64,000 nt of DNA from a bacterium (lineage in GTDB: Bacteria; Desulfobacterota; Deferrisomatia; Deferrisomatales; BM512). Below are positions 43,801-52,064 of the stretch, piece after piece (within the stretch, counting starts at the first letter, position 1; every line of letters starts with the position of its first letter). Location of the stretch: the NCBI GenBank assembly GCA_004322275.1, contig SCTA01000013.1, positions 1 through 64,000 of the forward strand, written 5' to 3'. The position numbers and the translations under genes are program-made. The notes beneath the pieces are model-generated. The model was given only the letters and a program-made list of their open reading frames with translations, ran no database searches and had not been told where the DNA came from.

Positions 43801-44282
43801 TTCCCGGATTTGTCGGAAAGTGCGTACTGGTAGACCCAGCCCACGCCGGTGGCGTCGGGCCCAAGCTCGGTCTGTATTCCGGCGGGCAACCGCGACTGTA
43901 TCTTCGAGAGGTATTCAAGCACCCGCGAGCGCGCCCAGTAGATATCGGTCCCGTCCTCGAAGATTACGTAGACGTAGGAAAAGCCGAAATCCGAAAAGCC
44001 GCGTATCGCCTTTATGTGAGGCGCTCCGAGGAGGGCGCTTACTATCGGGTAGGTGACCTGATCCTCGATGATGTCCGGCGAGCGGTCCCACTTCGAGTAG
44101 ACGATGACCTGCGTGTCGGAGAGGTCGGGAAGGGCGTCCAGCCGTATCTGGCTGAGGGTAAACCAGGCAAACGCGCAGAGAACCGCGATTCCGATAAGGG
44201 TGAGAGCCCGGTTTACGGCGCAAAAGCCGATAATCTTCTGGATCAGGGTTTCTTTTCCGGGCTCGACGGAGTGGGGGTTCAT
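40896..44282 (-). CDS. cusA: CusA-type copper/silver RND efflux transporter
   Basis: Inner-membrane proton-driven pump of the HME-RND family, 1128 residues. Twelve-helix RND pattern with two large periplasmic loops. The three methionines that bind Cu(I)/Ag(I) in E. coli CusA are conserved: M607 (LYMPTT), M658 (PFSMMETT) and M729 (RIDMLTTG), which favours monovalent copper/silver over Zn/Co/Cd. The proton-relay aspartate lies in GVLVDGAIVEVENA (D416). Its start overlaps the cusB stop by 4 bp. It carries an extended, basic C-terminus. Confidence 0.96.
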   Translation of the reverse strand: MNPHSVEPGKETLIQKIIGFCAVNRALTLIGIAVLCAFAWFTLSQIRLDALPDLSDTQVIVYSKWDRSPDIIEDQVTYPIVSALLGAPHIKAIRGFSDFGFSYVYVIFEDGTDIYWARSRVLEYLSKIQSRLPAGIQTELGPDATGVGWVYQYALSDKSGKHSLDQLRSYQDWTLRYALQSVPGVAEVASIGGFQKQYQITVDPNRLAAYGLSLDMVMEAVRKSNNEVGGRLIEFSGAEYMVRARGYARTLPDFEKIVVKTGAGGVPVLVKDIARVELGPEIRRGISDLDGLGDHVGGIIVMRHGENALNVIERVKAKMEELKPSMPEGVEFVTTYDRSDLIERALGTLKHELVQEMIIVSLVILLFLWHVPSAIVPILTIPISVLLSFIPLYYMGVTVNIMSLAGIAISIGVLVDGAIVEVENAYNKIYHWQADGKKGDFHDVRLEALKEVGPSVFFSLLVIAVAFLPIFALVDQEGRLFKPLAYSKNLAMGLAAFLAVTLDPALRMLFARVEPFTFKPRILAKIASTAFVGTYYSEERHPISRTIFKIYDPVCRFVLRFPKAVISASLVLVAVSVWSYFGIPFLGVKPLGQEFMPPLNEGTILYMPTTLPGLSVAQAEDLLTAQDKVLKSFPEVERVFGKAGRADSSTDPAPFSMMETTVILKPPEQWRGKERWYSGWSPDWLKPVFRPIWPDRISWDELVAEMDAKLKFPGNTNAWTMPIKARIDMLTTGVRTPVGIKIYGADLNEIQKIGEKLEGIMQKIPGTRSVFAERVTGGYFVDFEPKRDQLARYGLTIDDVQKVIMQAVGGENVTTTFEGRERYPVNIRYPRELREDLQSLGRVLVPVAGTSGVQRGAPGMSSPAPQAMGNIQIPLAQLADIKLVSGPSMLRNENGFLSGYVYVDIAGRDVGSYVEEAKKVVASELKVQPGYVLTWSGQYENMIRVKERLKIVVPITLVLIFLLLYANTRSAFKASVVMMAVPFSAIGAIWLFHILGYNVSIAAWVGMIALLGLDAETGVFMLLFLDLAYDDAKAKGKLNTPEELDEAILHGAVKRARPKMMTVAAAFMGLLPIMWSTSAGGDVMKRIAAPMIGGLITSFALELLVYPAIYKLWKKRELENPAQPVVQQ

Positions 44283-45673
44283 CTCGCCCCTCCGCCGGTC
44301 ATCCTGATTATCGCAGCGCGCAGCCGCGACTCGGAATCGAGGAGGAAGTTCGCCTTAACCGCGACCTTCTCGCCTTCGCCCACGCCCGACAGCACCTCGG
44401 CCCTGCCCTCGCCCCGAACGCCGATCCGCACCTCTCTGGGCTCGAAGAGCCCCTTGCCGGTTTCCACGAAGACCACCTTGCGGATGCCGGTATCTATTAT
44501 GGCCGAATCGGGTATCACTACGCCTCTGGAGGTGTCGAGTGAGAGCGTCACGTCGGCGTACATCTGGGGCTTGAGCATGATTTTGGGGTTGGGGAACTCG
44601 AAGCGCACCTTCAAGGTTCGCGAGTCGGCGGAGAGGAACGGGTTGACGAAGGTCACCTTGCCCCTGAGCTTCACCGAGGGATCGAAGGAGAGCGACAGGG
44701 ACGCCTCCTGCCCGACCTTGACGGCGGACGCCTCGTACTCGTAGAGATCCGCCTCTATCCACACCCGCGAAAGGTCTACTACGCTGAGGAGTTCCATCCC
44801 CGGCTCGACCTTCTGCCCCTCGAAGACATCTTTGGCGATAACGTAACCGCCCGCCGGGGAATTGAGGGTGACGGAGCGCTGGGGGACGCCGGTTTTTTCC
44901 AGTTCGTCTATAAACCCCCTGGGCACGTCGTAAAGCTCCAGCCTGCGCCGCGCCGACCGCAGCAGCTCGTCGCCCAGGCTCTTCACGTCGGGGCTCGCGG
45001 AGGAACCGAATTTCCTTGCCGCTTCGCGGGCCCGCAAAAACTCCTCCTGGCTCGCCAGAAGCTCGGGCGAGTAGATGGAGAGGAGGGGTTGGCCCCTGGA
45101 GACAGCCTGACCCGTGACGTTTACGTAGAGTCTCTCTATCCACCCCTCCACCTTGGTCTGGACCCGGCGAATGCGCGTCTCGTCCGGAACTACTATGCCG
45201 ACGGTGCGCACGGTGCGGGCCACCTCGTCCCTCACCGCCTCGGCGGTCTGGACGCCGGAGAGGCTTAGCGCCTCCTCGCCGACACGTATGGTCGCGAGCC
45301 CCTCGACCCCGCCCGCCGAAACGCCCTCGGCCTCGTCGGCGTAGACGGGGATGTAGTCCATGCCCATGTCGTCCCTTGCGGGAACCGGGGAGGTAATCGT
45401 CGCCGTCATGGGGTTTCTGTAGAAGAGAATCTTTCGCTCGCCCTTGGGAGCGGGGCCTGGAGTTGTGGTTTTCGAGCCCCCTACGTCGGCGAAGAAATCG
45501 TCCTGGGCGGCCTTCGGCGCTTCGGCGGCGGGCGGAGGCGTTTCCGCCATCTTCGCGGGCTTCATTAACAGGTAAAAAACGGTCCCGGAGAGGGCCAGAA
45601 TGATGACCCCCGCGGCTATAAGCAGTTTTTTGGAGCCCTTTTCCTGACCATTGAGCCGGATGTCGTCATTCAT
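44279..45673 (-). CDS. cusB: CusB-type periplasmic adaptor
   Basis: Membrane-fusion protein linking CusA to the outer-membrane channel, 464 residues. N-terminal membrane anchor at ~18-38, then a heavy-metal-binding motif ILFYRNPMTATI...DDMGMDYIPVY with methionines in the arrangement used by CusB to receive Cu(I) from its chaperone. A barrel-sandwich hybrid, hairpin and beta-barrel domains follow (PAGGYVIAKDVFEGQKV, DLYEYEASAVKVGQ). It overlaps cusA by 4 bp. Family A mini-repeat 45688-45722 lies just upstream. Confidence 0.94.
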   Translation of the reverse strand: MNDDIRLNGQEKGSKKLLIAAGVIILALSGTVFYLLMKPAKMAETPPPAAEAPKAAQDDFFADVGGSKTTTPGPAPKGERKILFYRNPMTATITSPVPARDDMGMDYIPVYADEAEGVSAGGVEGLATIRVGEEALSLSGVQTAEAVRDEVARTVRTVGIVVPDETRIRRVQTKVEGWIERLYVNVTGQAVSRGQPLLSIYSPELLASQEEFLRAREAARKFGSSASPDVKSLGDELLRSARRRLELYDVPRGFIDELEKTGVPQRSVTLNSPAGGYVIAKDVFEGQKVEPGMELLSVVDLSRVWIEADLYEYEASAVKVGQEASLSLSFDPSVKLRGKVTFVNPFLSADSRTLKVRFEFPNPKIMLKPQMYADVTLSLDTSRGVVIPDSAIIDTGIRKVVFVETGKGLFEPREVRIGVRGEGRAEVLSGVGEGEKVAVKANFLLDSESRLRAAIIRMTGGGAR

Positions 45674-45687
45674 ATCGTGAACTCCTC

Positions 45688-45722
45688 AAAAAACTGCTGC
45701 GAGCGACGTTTTTAAGCCTCCC
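45688..45722. repeat. Family A mini-repeat (internal deletion derivative)
   Basis: AAAAAACTGCTGCGAG from the left end of family A is joined directly to CGACGTTTTTAAGCCTCC from the right end; the ~100-bp interior is missing. It lies in the gap between cusB and the second TolC-like gene. Confidence 0.7.
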
Positions 45723-45751
45723 GATTTCCAGGCAACCTCTTATCCAAAAGA

Positions 45752-47320
45752 TCATTTTCCATCCCCCCTGAGGGGAGAAACCCCCACCGCCGCTTCCAGC
45801 TCCGCCCTTGCGATTCCGAGGTCGGAGCGCGCCCGCTGCGCTAAGAGGCTGGCCGATAGCCACCCGTTGAAGGACTCTATGAGGTCGAGGAACATCACCT
45901 TCCCCGTCGAGTAGCCGCTGGTGGCGGCTTCGAGGGCGCTCTGGGAGAGGGTCATGACCCTGCCTTCGTAAAGCGCCTCCTCGCGCAGGGCCTTGTCGCG
46001 GCTAAACCAGCTCTGGCGGACGCGAAGGGCGGTCCCCGCCTCCTCCATCTCCAGTTCCTTCCTGAGCGCCTCGATTCTCTGGCGAATCTCGTTCAGATAG
46101 GCTTCGTCCTTGCCGAACCAGGGCATCTTCGGGAGCCCTTCGCCCATCGAGGCGGTGGTGGTTTCCGGGAAACTTCCCTCGCCGCCGCCCATTCCTCCCT
46201 GCCCGACGCCCGCTATCTCTTTTCGCTCGTAAGAGGAAAGGCCGAGGCTGAACCCCGGATAGACCATCGTTTCGGTCATCTCCAGCATCCGCTCCATCTT
46301 CCCTATCATCGCCCGCATGGCCCTCGGCTCCTGCCGCCTTTCCTTCGCGATGACGAGAAGGTCCGCTTCCGGCAATTCTTCCCTTCCGGGCTCGCTCACG
46401 GCGGGAGAGCCGATTTCGGTTTCGGGCGGGAGGCTGAGTACTTCGCGTATCATCGCCGCCATGTTTTTGCGGTCTTCCTCCATCGTCCGGAGCTCTTCCT
46501 TCACCTTTTCCTTTTCGATTCCGATACGGACAAGGTCGAGAAAGCCCGCCTCGCCCGTCTCGTACCGCGCCGACACCCCGCCCCGGAGGTTGTCCATCAG
46601 GGTCAGCATCCGCCCCATCGTCTCGACTGCGCTCTGGGTGTAGAGAAGCTCCCAGTATGCCTTTCTGGCGTCGGTTATCGCGTCTCTCTTCGCGGCTTCA
46701 AGCTTTTCGCGCATCGCCTTGACTTCCTGCGTGACTATCTGCCCCTTCAGGGCGAGGACGCCGGGGAAGGGAAACTTCGAGGCTATGGAATCGGGGCTCT
46801 CCATGTTGCCGACGCCCGCCATGGGACTGCCGGTGAGGAGGGAGAAGCGGCGAAGAACGGTGTCGAGGTTCTCAACCTGCCCGTAGCTCTCCATGGCGGC
46901 CCTCAGTTCCCTCTCCATCGCCTTGACACCGGGATTTCGGAGCAGCGCGAGGGTTTCGAGGGTTTCCAGCGTAAAGCCGTCTTTCAGCGCCTCCCCGGCT
47001 TTATGCGCGTCGGAGGCCGCCGGGGAAAGCTCCCTGAGAACTTCGGCGGAGGGCGTGTAGAAAGAGTCCCCCGGGGGCGGATTCAGCAAAGCCGCTTCCC
47101 ACCCCGCTTTCAACGCGCGAAGCTTTTCGATCTGGGCCTCGAACTCGCCGCTTCGGGAAGAAGCCGAAGTCTCCGGGGCGGGTCTCGCCTCCGTCTGCGA
47201 CCGGTGAAGGGCGGGCGGCTCGTACCCCTGAAATTCCTTGTCCAGCTCGGAATAACCGGAGAAAGCGGCGGTTGCCAGGAGAGTGAAAGCGGCTGCGGCA
47301 AAAAAGGATATGGTTCTCAC
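45752..47320 (-). CDS. TolC/CusC-family outer-membrane efflux protein (second)
   Basis: A 522-residue exported protein with a signal peptide (residues ~1-21, ending TAAFS). Long coiled-coil helices typical of outer-membrane efflux proteins, with two repeats covering about 110-300 and 330-515. A Gly-rich insertion (GVGQGGMGGGEGSF) near 375 is unusual. It overlaps the upstream TolC-like gene by 4 bp. It probably forms, or helps form, the exit duct for CusBA. Confidence 0.88.
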   Translation of the reverse strand: MRTISFFAAAAFTLLATAAFSGYSELDKEFQGYEPPALHRSQTEARPAPETSASSRSGEFEAQIEKLRALKAGWEAALLNPPPGDSFYTPSAEVLRELSPAASDAHKAGEALKDGFTLETLETLALLRNPGVKAMERELRAAMESYGQVENLDTVLRRFSLLTGSPMAGVGNMESPDSIASKFPFPGVLALKGQIVTQEVKAMREKLEAAKRDAITDARKAYWELLYTQSAVETMGRMLTLMDNLRGGVSARYETGEAGFLDLVRIGIEKEKVKEELRTMEEDRKNMAAMIREVLSLPPETEIGSPAVSEPGREELPEADLLVIAKERRQEPRAMRAMIGKMERMLEMTETMVYPGFSLGLSSYERKEIAGVGQGGMGGGEGSFPETTTASMGEGLPKMPWFGKDEAYLNEIRQRIEALRKELEMEEAGTALRVRQSWFSRDKALREEALYEGRVMTLSQSALEAATSGYSTGKVMFLDLIESFNGWLSASLLAQRARSDLGIARAELEAAVGVSPLRGDGK

Positions 47321-48654
47321 TTCGCGCCCTCCTTCGCTTCACCGGAAGGTTCCGAAGTTCCCCTGTTCGTAAGGCTCGTTCCCGCGAGGGTTTCGAGGCG
47401 CGCCAGGAATTTGCCGTAATCGGCCTTTGCGCGGGCGAGGGCGAGCTGGAAGTTGTAAAAGGCGCTCTGCACCTCCACGTAGTCGGAAAAGCTCCCCTGC
47501 CCCTGCCTGAAGCGCAGCTCGGCGGTCTCCATAGCCTTCGCCGCCTGCGGCAGGAGGTCGTCGCGGTAGAGTTTTATCAGCCGCTCCGAGTTCTGGAGGC
47601 GAAACCAGTTGTCGCGGACCATCACCCTCGTTTCGTTTACCTGCCCCAGCTTCATCGCCCTCATCTTTTCAAGGTCAGCCCTCGCCGCCCCCAGCCGCCC
47701 CGCGTTTTTGCCCGGCCAGAGGGGCAGCATGAAACCCGCCTCTATGCCGTACTGCTTTACTTCGTCCTCGAAGCCGTAGGAGAGCCCCACCTTGAATTCG
47801 GGGAGGTTCATGTAGCGGGTGAAATCGAGCATCGCCGAGGCCTTTTTCTCGTTTGCCCCGGCGATCCTTATCTCTTCGTAGTTGGCCTCGGCCAGCGGGT
47901 ATATCTCCTCGACCCTGTAGACGACGGGGCGCGGCGGCTCGTCCGAAAGAGGCCCGATCGGGGCGTCGGGAACACGGCTGAGGAGAGAGTTGATGCGCGT
48001 CTTTTCGGTGCTTTCAAGCTCCCCTAGGAGAAGGGCGTCGTACATCAGCTGCCCGGACTGCGCCTGAGCCTTGAGCACGTCAACCAGCGCGGCCTTATCG
48101 CTCGTAAAGGCGGTCTCGCCCGCCTTTACGAGCTGGTCGAGAAGCTCGCGGTTAAGCCCGGCGATGCGCCTCGCCTCGCCAAGGTACAAAAGCTCCTGAT
48201 ACGATTCCCGGAGCCCGGCGGTAACGTCGCGCACGGCGACGTCCAGTTTGAGCCGCGAAATCCCCGCTCCGGCCTCGGATATCTCCCCCGCCTTCCCAAG
48301 CCTGCCGGGGAAAGGCAACGCCTGCGTTATCCCTACCTTCCAGTCGTCAGGGGCCGCCGACGCGGTGAAGGGAACGTCCATGTACATCCCTTCCACCATG
48401 ATTTCCGGGTTCTCGTGGGCCGTATCGACGCGGTACTGCTCGACCGACCCCTTCCACTCCTCGCGCGCGGCCGCAACCATCGGATTGTGGAGGTAGCCGT
48501 AGGCGACGAGGTCGGAAAGGGAGGGGCCCCGCACGATTTTGCTCTCCAGAGCGTCGGCGGGTTCCGTAGCGGCCGCCGTCTCCGACGCCGCGCACAGGGC
48601 GGTCAGTCCGAGCGCGATCACTCCGGCCATCAGCAATTTTGTAAACCGGTTCAT
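47317..48654 (-). CDS. cusC: TolC/CusC-family outer-membrane efflux protein (first)
   Basis: A 445-residue exported protein with a signal peptide (~1-27). N-terminal LVAYGYLHNPMVAAAREEW and FPGRLGKAGEISEAG are typical of CusC/CzcC-type outer-membrane factors. It precedes a second TolC-like gene with a 4-bp overlap, so the operon encodes two outer-membrane factors for a single CusBA. Which one docks with CusA cannot be judged from sequence. Confidence 0.9.
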   Translation of the reverse strand: MNRFTKLLMAGVIALGLTALCAASETAAATEPADALESKIVRGPSLSDLVAYGYLHNPMVAAAREEWKGSVEQYRVDTAHENPEIMVEGMYMDVPFTASAAPDDWKVGITQALPFPGRLGKAGEISEAGAGISRLKLDVAVRDVTAGLRESYQELLYLGEARRIAGLNRELLDQLVKAGETAFTSDKAALVDVLKAQAQSGQLMYDALLLGELESTEKTRINSLLSRVPDAPIGPLSDEPPRPVVYRVEEIYPLAEANYEEIRIAGANEKKASAMLDFTRYMNLPEFKVGLSYGFEDEVKQYGIEAGFMLPLWPGKNAGRLGAARADLEKMRAMKLGQVNETRVMVRDNWFRLQNSERLIKLYRDDLLPQAAKAMETAELRFRQGQGSFSDYVEVQSAFYNFQLALARAKADYGKFLARLETLAGTSLTNRGTSEPSGEAKEGAK

Positions 48655-48757
48655 CTGGCGGCTCCAATAAAAAGCGCAGTTTGCTTTATGTTCCCGTTAT
48701 TCGTAAAGTTTACTGCGGATTACGGGGCTATCAAGCGCCCGTAAAATAAAACCGGGG

Positions 48758-49171
48758 TCAGCCGCAGCAGCCTCCGCCGCACCCGCTCTTTTTAATCGAG
48801 GCGGGTTTCACACCCGCCGGGGAAGGCGAGGAGGATTCCAGAAGCAGGGCAGGATAACCAGTCCCGCTGATTGCCTCTGCAAGAGCCTTCGGGTCCGTCT
48901 CCCCTTCCTTGTAGTCAACGGTGACCGTTTTCTTTTCGATATCGACGTCTACGGCTGTTATTCCGGGAACACCCTTAAGCGCCCTGCGGATTTTTAATCC
49001 GCAACTGCCGCAGGTAACTCCCGAAACCTCGAAAACCGCTCGTTTCACGGATGTCGAAGGAGTTGAATCGCCGGGTTTGCCCACATCGGTTCCGGCGATT
49101 ACGTAAACCGCGCCGAAGGCAAAGAGAAGCGCGAAGAGAGCGGAGAGGAAAAGAGGGTGTATGCGTTTCAT
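48758..49171 (-). CDS. Exported heavy-metal-associated (HMA) domain protein
   Basis: From the ATG at 49169-49171 (AAGGA eight bases upstream) it has 137 residues. A hydrophobic N-terminal signal or anchor (8-27), then an HMA domain with the metal motif GVTCGSCGLKI near 55-65 and the family pattern GVPGITAVDVDIEKKTVTV. The tail is cysteine-rich (SGCGGGCCG). HMA chaperones are usually cytosolic; an exported one at the head of a cus operon suggests a periplasmic Cu(I) carrier. A sigma-54-type promoter lies 38 bp upstream. The frame extending to 49345 runs through a promoter and terminator and is rejected. Confidence 0.85.
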   Translation of the reverse strand: MKRIHPLFLSALFALLFAFGAVYVIAGTDVGKPGDSTPSTSVKRAVFEVSGVTCGSCGLKIRRALKGVPGITAVDVDIEKKTVTVDYKEGETDPKALAEAISGTGYPALLLESSSPSPAGVKPASIKKSGCGGGCCG

Positions 49172-49208
49172 TGTCTGGTTCCTTCTGAATGGGTTTGCTG
49201 AAACATAC

Positions 49209-49224
49209 TTCAAGACTCGTGCCA
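49209..49224 (-). promoter_or_regulatory. Sigma-54-type promoter of the cus operon
   Basis: On the minus strand TGGCAC (49219-49224), five bases, then TTGAA (49209-49213). The -24 element is exact and the -12 element has GA in place of GC. It lies 38 bp before the start codon of the HMA gene, and the gene cluster immediately upstream encodes a sigma-54-dependent activator and its kinase. Confidence 0.75.
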
Positions 49225-49237
49225 CAAACCGGAAAAC

Positions 49238-49267
49238 AAAAAAACCCGCCGTTTCAGGCGGGTTTTT
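49238..49267 (-). terminator. Terminator of the kinase/activator operon
   Basis: CCCGCC (49245-49250) and GGCGGG (49257-49262) with flanking A and T runs give a stem of ~9-10 bp that can act on both strands. It separates the two-component operon from the sigma-54 promoter that follows. Confidence 0.85.
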
Positions 49268-49341
49268 AGATTCAGGCCGGAGGGCCGCATAGCCCGGAAG
49301 CCCTAAATTGGGGAATAGTCCCCAATGCTGTAGAATAGTCT

Positions 49342-50709
49342 TCAATTTTTAGAGATAGCGAACTTCTCCATCCGGTAGAGAAGAATGTGTCTCGGGATGC
49401 GAAGGAACTGGGCCGCTTTCGTCTGGTTCCAGTTGTTCCGCTCCAGAGCCTCGATTATCAGCGCCTTTTCCGCCTCTTCGAGGCTTATGCCGCCTGGGGG
49501 AAGGACAAAGGTGAAACCGCCTTTGCCCCCGGTCTGAACCCTGGCTCCACCGTCCCTGATACCCTCTGGGAGGTCTTCGAGGCGAATCCGGTCGCTTTCC
49601 CGGAGAATCACAAGCCTTTCGAGGGTGTTTTCAAGCTCCCGGACGTTGCCTTTCCAGTAATGGTTTTTCAGCGCCTCCAGCGCCTCGGGCGCGATGGAAA
49701 TTCTTGCTCCTCCGCCGAGTTTTTCCAGAAAATGTCTGACCAGCAGGGGAATGTCCTCCGGGCGCTCACGCAGTGAGGGCAGACGGACGGGGACGACGGC
49801 GAGGCGGTAATAGAGATCCTCGCGGAAACGCCCTTTGGCGATTTCCGCCTCAAGGTCGCGGTTGGTGGCCGAGATTATCCGCGCGTCGAAGCGGACCGGG
49901 GCGTTCCCCCCCACGGGCGTTATCTCCCTCTCCTGAACGGCGCGGAGCAGTTTCGGCTGAAGTTCTACGGGAAGCTCTCCGATTTCGTCGAGAAAGAGGG
50001 TTCCTCCCCCGGCGTCCTCGAACTTTCCCTTCTTGTCGCGGACGGCCCCGGTGAACGCGCCCTTCCTGTAACCGAAAAGCTCGCTTTCGAGAAGTTCCCT
50101 CGGTATCGCGGCGCAGTTTATCGCCACGAAGGGTTTTTCCGAACGGCGGCTCCGGTAGTGGATCGCCTTGGCGACGAGCTCCTTGCCCGTGCCGCTCTCG
50201 CCGGTGATGAGAACCGAAACGTCGGAATCGGCGACCTTTTCGACAAGCCGGAAGACCTCCTGCATGCGCGGGGAATCGCCGACCAGGTTCTCGAAGCCGA
50301 ATTTTCGCGAAACTTCCTTTTTTAGGCGGAGGTTCTCGGTCTCCAGGGTCCGGTAGCGGAGGGCCTTTTTAACGGTGAGCTTAAGCTCGTCGCGGTTGAA
50401 GGGCTTGGTGACGTACTCGAAAGCCCCCGCCTTCATAGCCTCCACCGCCATCTCGATGGTGCCGAAGGCGGTAATCATTACGACCTGCGTGTCCGGGGAA
50501 CCTTCCTTCACGCGGCGCAGAAGATCCATCCCGTCCATTCCCGGCATCTTGATATCGGTGACGACAAGGTCGAACCTTTCCCTTGCGAGGAACGAAAGGG
50601 CCTCCTCCCCGCTTCCGGCGGCGGTGACCTCGTACCCCTCCTCGGCCAAGTTGTATTCGAGGACCCTGCGGAGGCTCGCGTCGTCGTCAACCACCAGTAT
50701 CCTGGTCAT
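49342..50709 (-). CDS. Sigma-54-dependent response regulator (NtrC/ZraR type)
   Basis: A 455-residue activator. Receiver domain 1-115 with phospho-acceptor in [16 protein letters not shown]+ domain with [12 protein letters not shown] (Walker A), the sigma-54-contacting GAFTGA loop and the [12 protein letters not shown] Walker B region, then a Fis-type helix-turn-helix at the C-terminus ([19 protein letters not shown]). It overlaps the kinase gene by 4 bp. Its likely target is the sigma-54 promoter 118 bp beyond its stop, so it probably senses metal through the kinase and turns on cus (inference). Confidence 0.94.
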   Translation of the reverse strand: MTRILVVDDDASLRRVLEYNLAEEGYEVTAAGSGEEALSFLARERFDLVVTDIKMPGMDGMDLLRRVKEGSPDTQVVMITAFGTIEMAVEAMKAGAFEYVTKPFNRDELKLTVKKALRYRTLETENLRLKKEVSRKFGFENLVGDSPRMQEVFRLVEKVADSDVSVLITGESGTGKELVAKAIHYRSRRSEKPFVAINCAAIPRELLESELFGYRKGAFTGAVRDKKGKFEDAGGGTLFLDEIGELPVELQPKLLRAVQEREITPVGGNAPVRFDARIISATNRDLEAEIAKGRFREDLYYRLAVVPVRLPSLRERPEDIPLLVRHFLEKLGGGARISIAPEALEALKNHYWKGNVRELENTLERLVILRESDRIRLEDLPEGIRDGGARVQTGGKGGFTFVLPPGGISLEEAEKALIIEALERNNWNQTKAAQFLRIPRHILLYRMEKFAISKN

Positions 50710-51914
50710 CCGGCGCTCTCCGGTTCCCCGGCCTCTTCCGCGAGGGGAAGGGTCAGAAGAAAGCGCGCGCCGCCCTCGGGCCGGTTAAAGGCTTCCAGCG
50801 TCCCTCCGTGAGCTTCGGCGATGCGAAGGCTGATGGCGAGGCCGAGCCCCGTTCCCTCGAATTTCGTGGTGAAGAAGGGCTCGAATATCTTCGGCAGGAG
50901 TTCGGGCGGTATTCCCGGCCCTTCGTCCTCGATGGATATCTCGGCGAGCCATCCTTCCACCTCCCGGTACTCAAGCCCCTTCACCTTGCCGGTCTTTTTG
51001 CGGCCGGTGACTGTGACGGAACCGCCCGGCGGCGACACCTGCAAGGCGTTGAGCACGAGGTTCAAAAGAACCTGCTTGAGCTGCACAGGCGACCCCCTGA
51101 CGAGAAGGCCGGAATCAATGTCCAGACTGAAACCGGCGTTGTTTTTTCTGGCCTGCGGCTCGACGAGCAATACCGTCTGTCTAGCTGTCTCGCCGAGGTC
51201 CAGAAGCTCCCTCCCCTCGCTCTCCGGCCTGCTCCTGGCGAAACCGAGAAAATCCTCGACAACCTTGTCAAGGCGGTCGGTCTCACGAAGGAGTATCCCC
51301 AGAAACTCCGCCTTGGGATGGCCGGGAGGGAAGTCGTCTTTAAGTATCTCCGCCGTGCCTTTTATCGAGCCGAGAGGGTTTCGTATCTCGTGGGTAAGGG
51401 AAGCGGAAAGCTGGCCGATAGCCGAAAGGCGGTCGGCGCGCCGGAGCTGTCCTTCTATCTCCAGAATCTGGTCGGCCTGTTTTCTAAGCTCCCTGTAAGA
51501 GCGGTCCAGTTTTTCGGCTGTCTCCTGCCAGCTTTGCCTGAACTTTCGCTCCTGATCGGCGTAGTGGCCGATGAGCCCGGAAAAGACGAAATAGAGGGCT
51601 ATCTCCATGAGCTGGTTCGCCAGCTCCCTGCCGACGTGGTGCCAATCCATCATGATGTGGGGCAGATAGAGGACGGCGACCAGAAAGGAGACCTTTAGCC
51701 CTCCCCTGCTCCCGAACCAGACCGCCGCCAGCCCCACCGGAATATAATAGAGGCGGCGGTAAAGGTCGTGAAGAAGCGGGAGGGTCGTCTTCGTCTGGTA
51801 ATGGAGAAGCGAAACCGCCAGCACAAGCAGCAGTATGGCGATAACTCTCCCGCTTACCCCGGCTGCCTGGAACCTTGCCTTCATCTTTTCCCTCGCGAAA
51901 GTGACGTTTAACAA
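50706..51914 (-). CDS. Membrane-bound sensor histidine kinase
   Basis: A 402-residue kinase with four to five N-terminal hydrophobic segments (about 20-130) and no large periplasmic domain, then a coiled-coil linker, the H-box SLTHEIRNPLGSIKG and the catalytic domain (LNLVLNALQ, DEGPGIPPELLPKIFEPFF, GTGLGLAIS). First gene of the operon with the sigma-54 activator. Signal perception would have to occur in the membrane or through short loops. It is divergent from the stress-protein gene at 52065. Confidence 0.92.
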   Translation of the reverse strand: MLNVTFAREKMKARFQAAGVSGRVIAILLLVLAVSLLHYQTKTTLPLLHDLYRRLYYIPVGLAAVWFGSRGGLKVSFLVAVLYLPHIMMDWHHVGRELANQLMEIALYFVFSGLIGHYADQERKFRQSWQETAEKLDRSYRELRKQADQILEIEGQLRRADRLSAIGQLSASLTHEIRNPLGSIKGTAEILKDDFPPGHPKAEFLGILLRETDRLDKVVEDFLGFARSRPESEGRELLDLGETARQTVLLVEPQARKNNAGFSLDIDSGLLVRGSPVQLKQVLLNLVLNALQVSPPGGSVTVTGRKKTGKVKGLEYREVEGWLAEISIEDEGPGIPPELLPKIFEPFFTTKFEGTGLGLAISLRIAEAHGGTLEAFNRPEGGARFLLTLPLAEEAGEPESAG

Positions 51915-52064
51915 CTGTTGACTATTCTACAACTCTCCGCGTCATTAGTAAACCGCTCCGAATCCCGCGCAAACTTCGCGTCTCCGGTTTGTCTAATCCC
52001 TCCGGCGGATTAAACTTTACTTTAATGCCCGCAGGAAACTTTCAATAAAGGGAGAAGGCGAACC

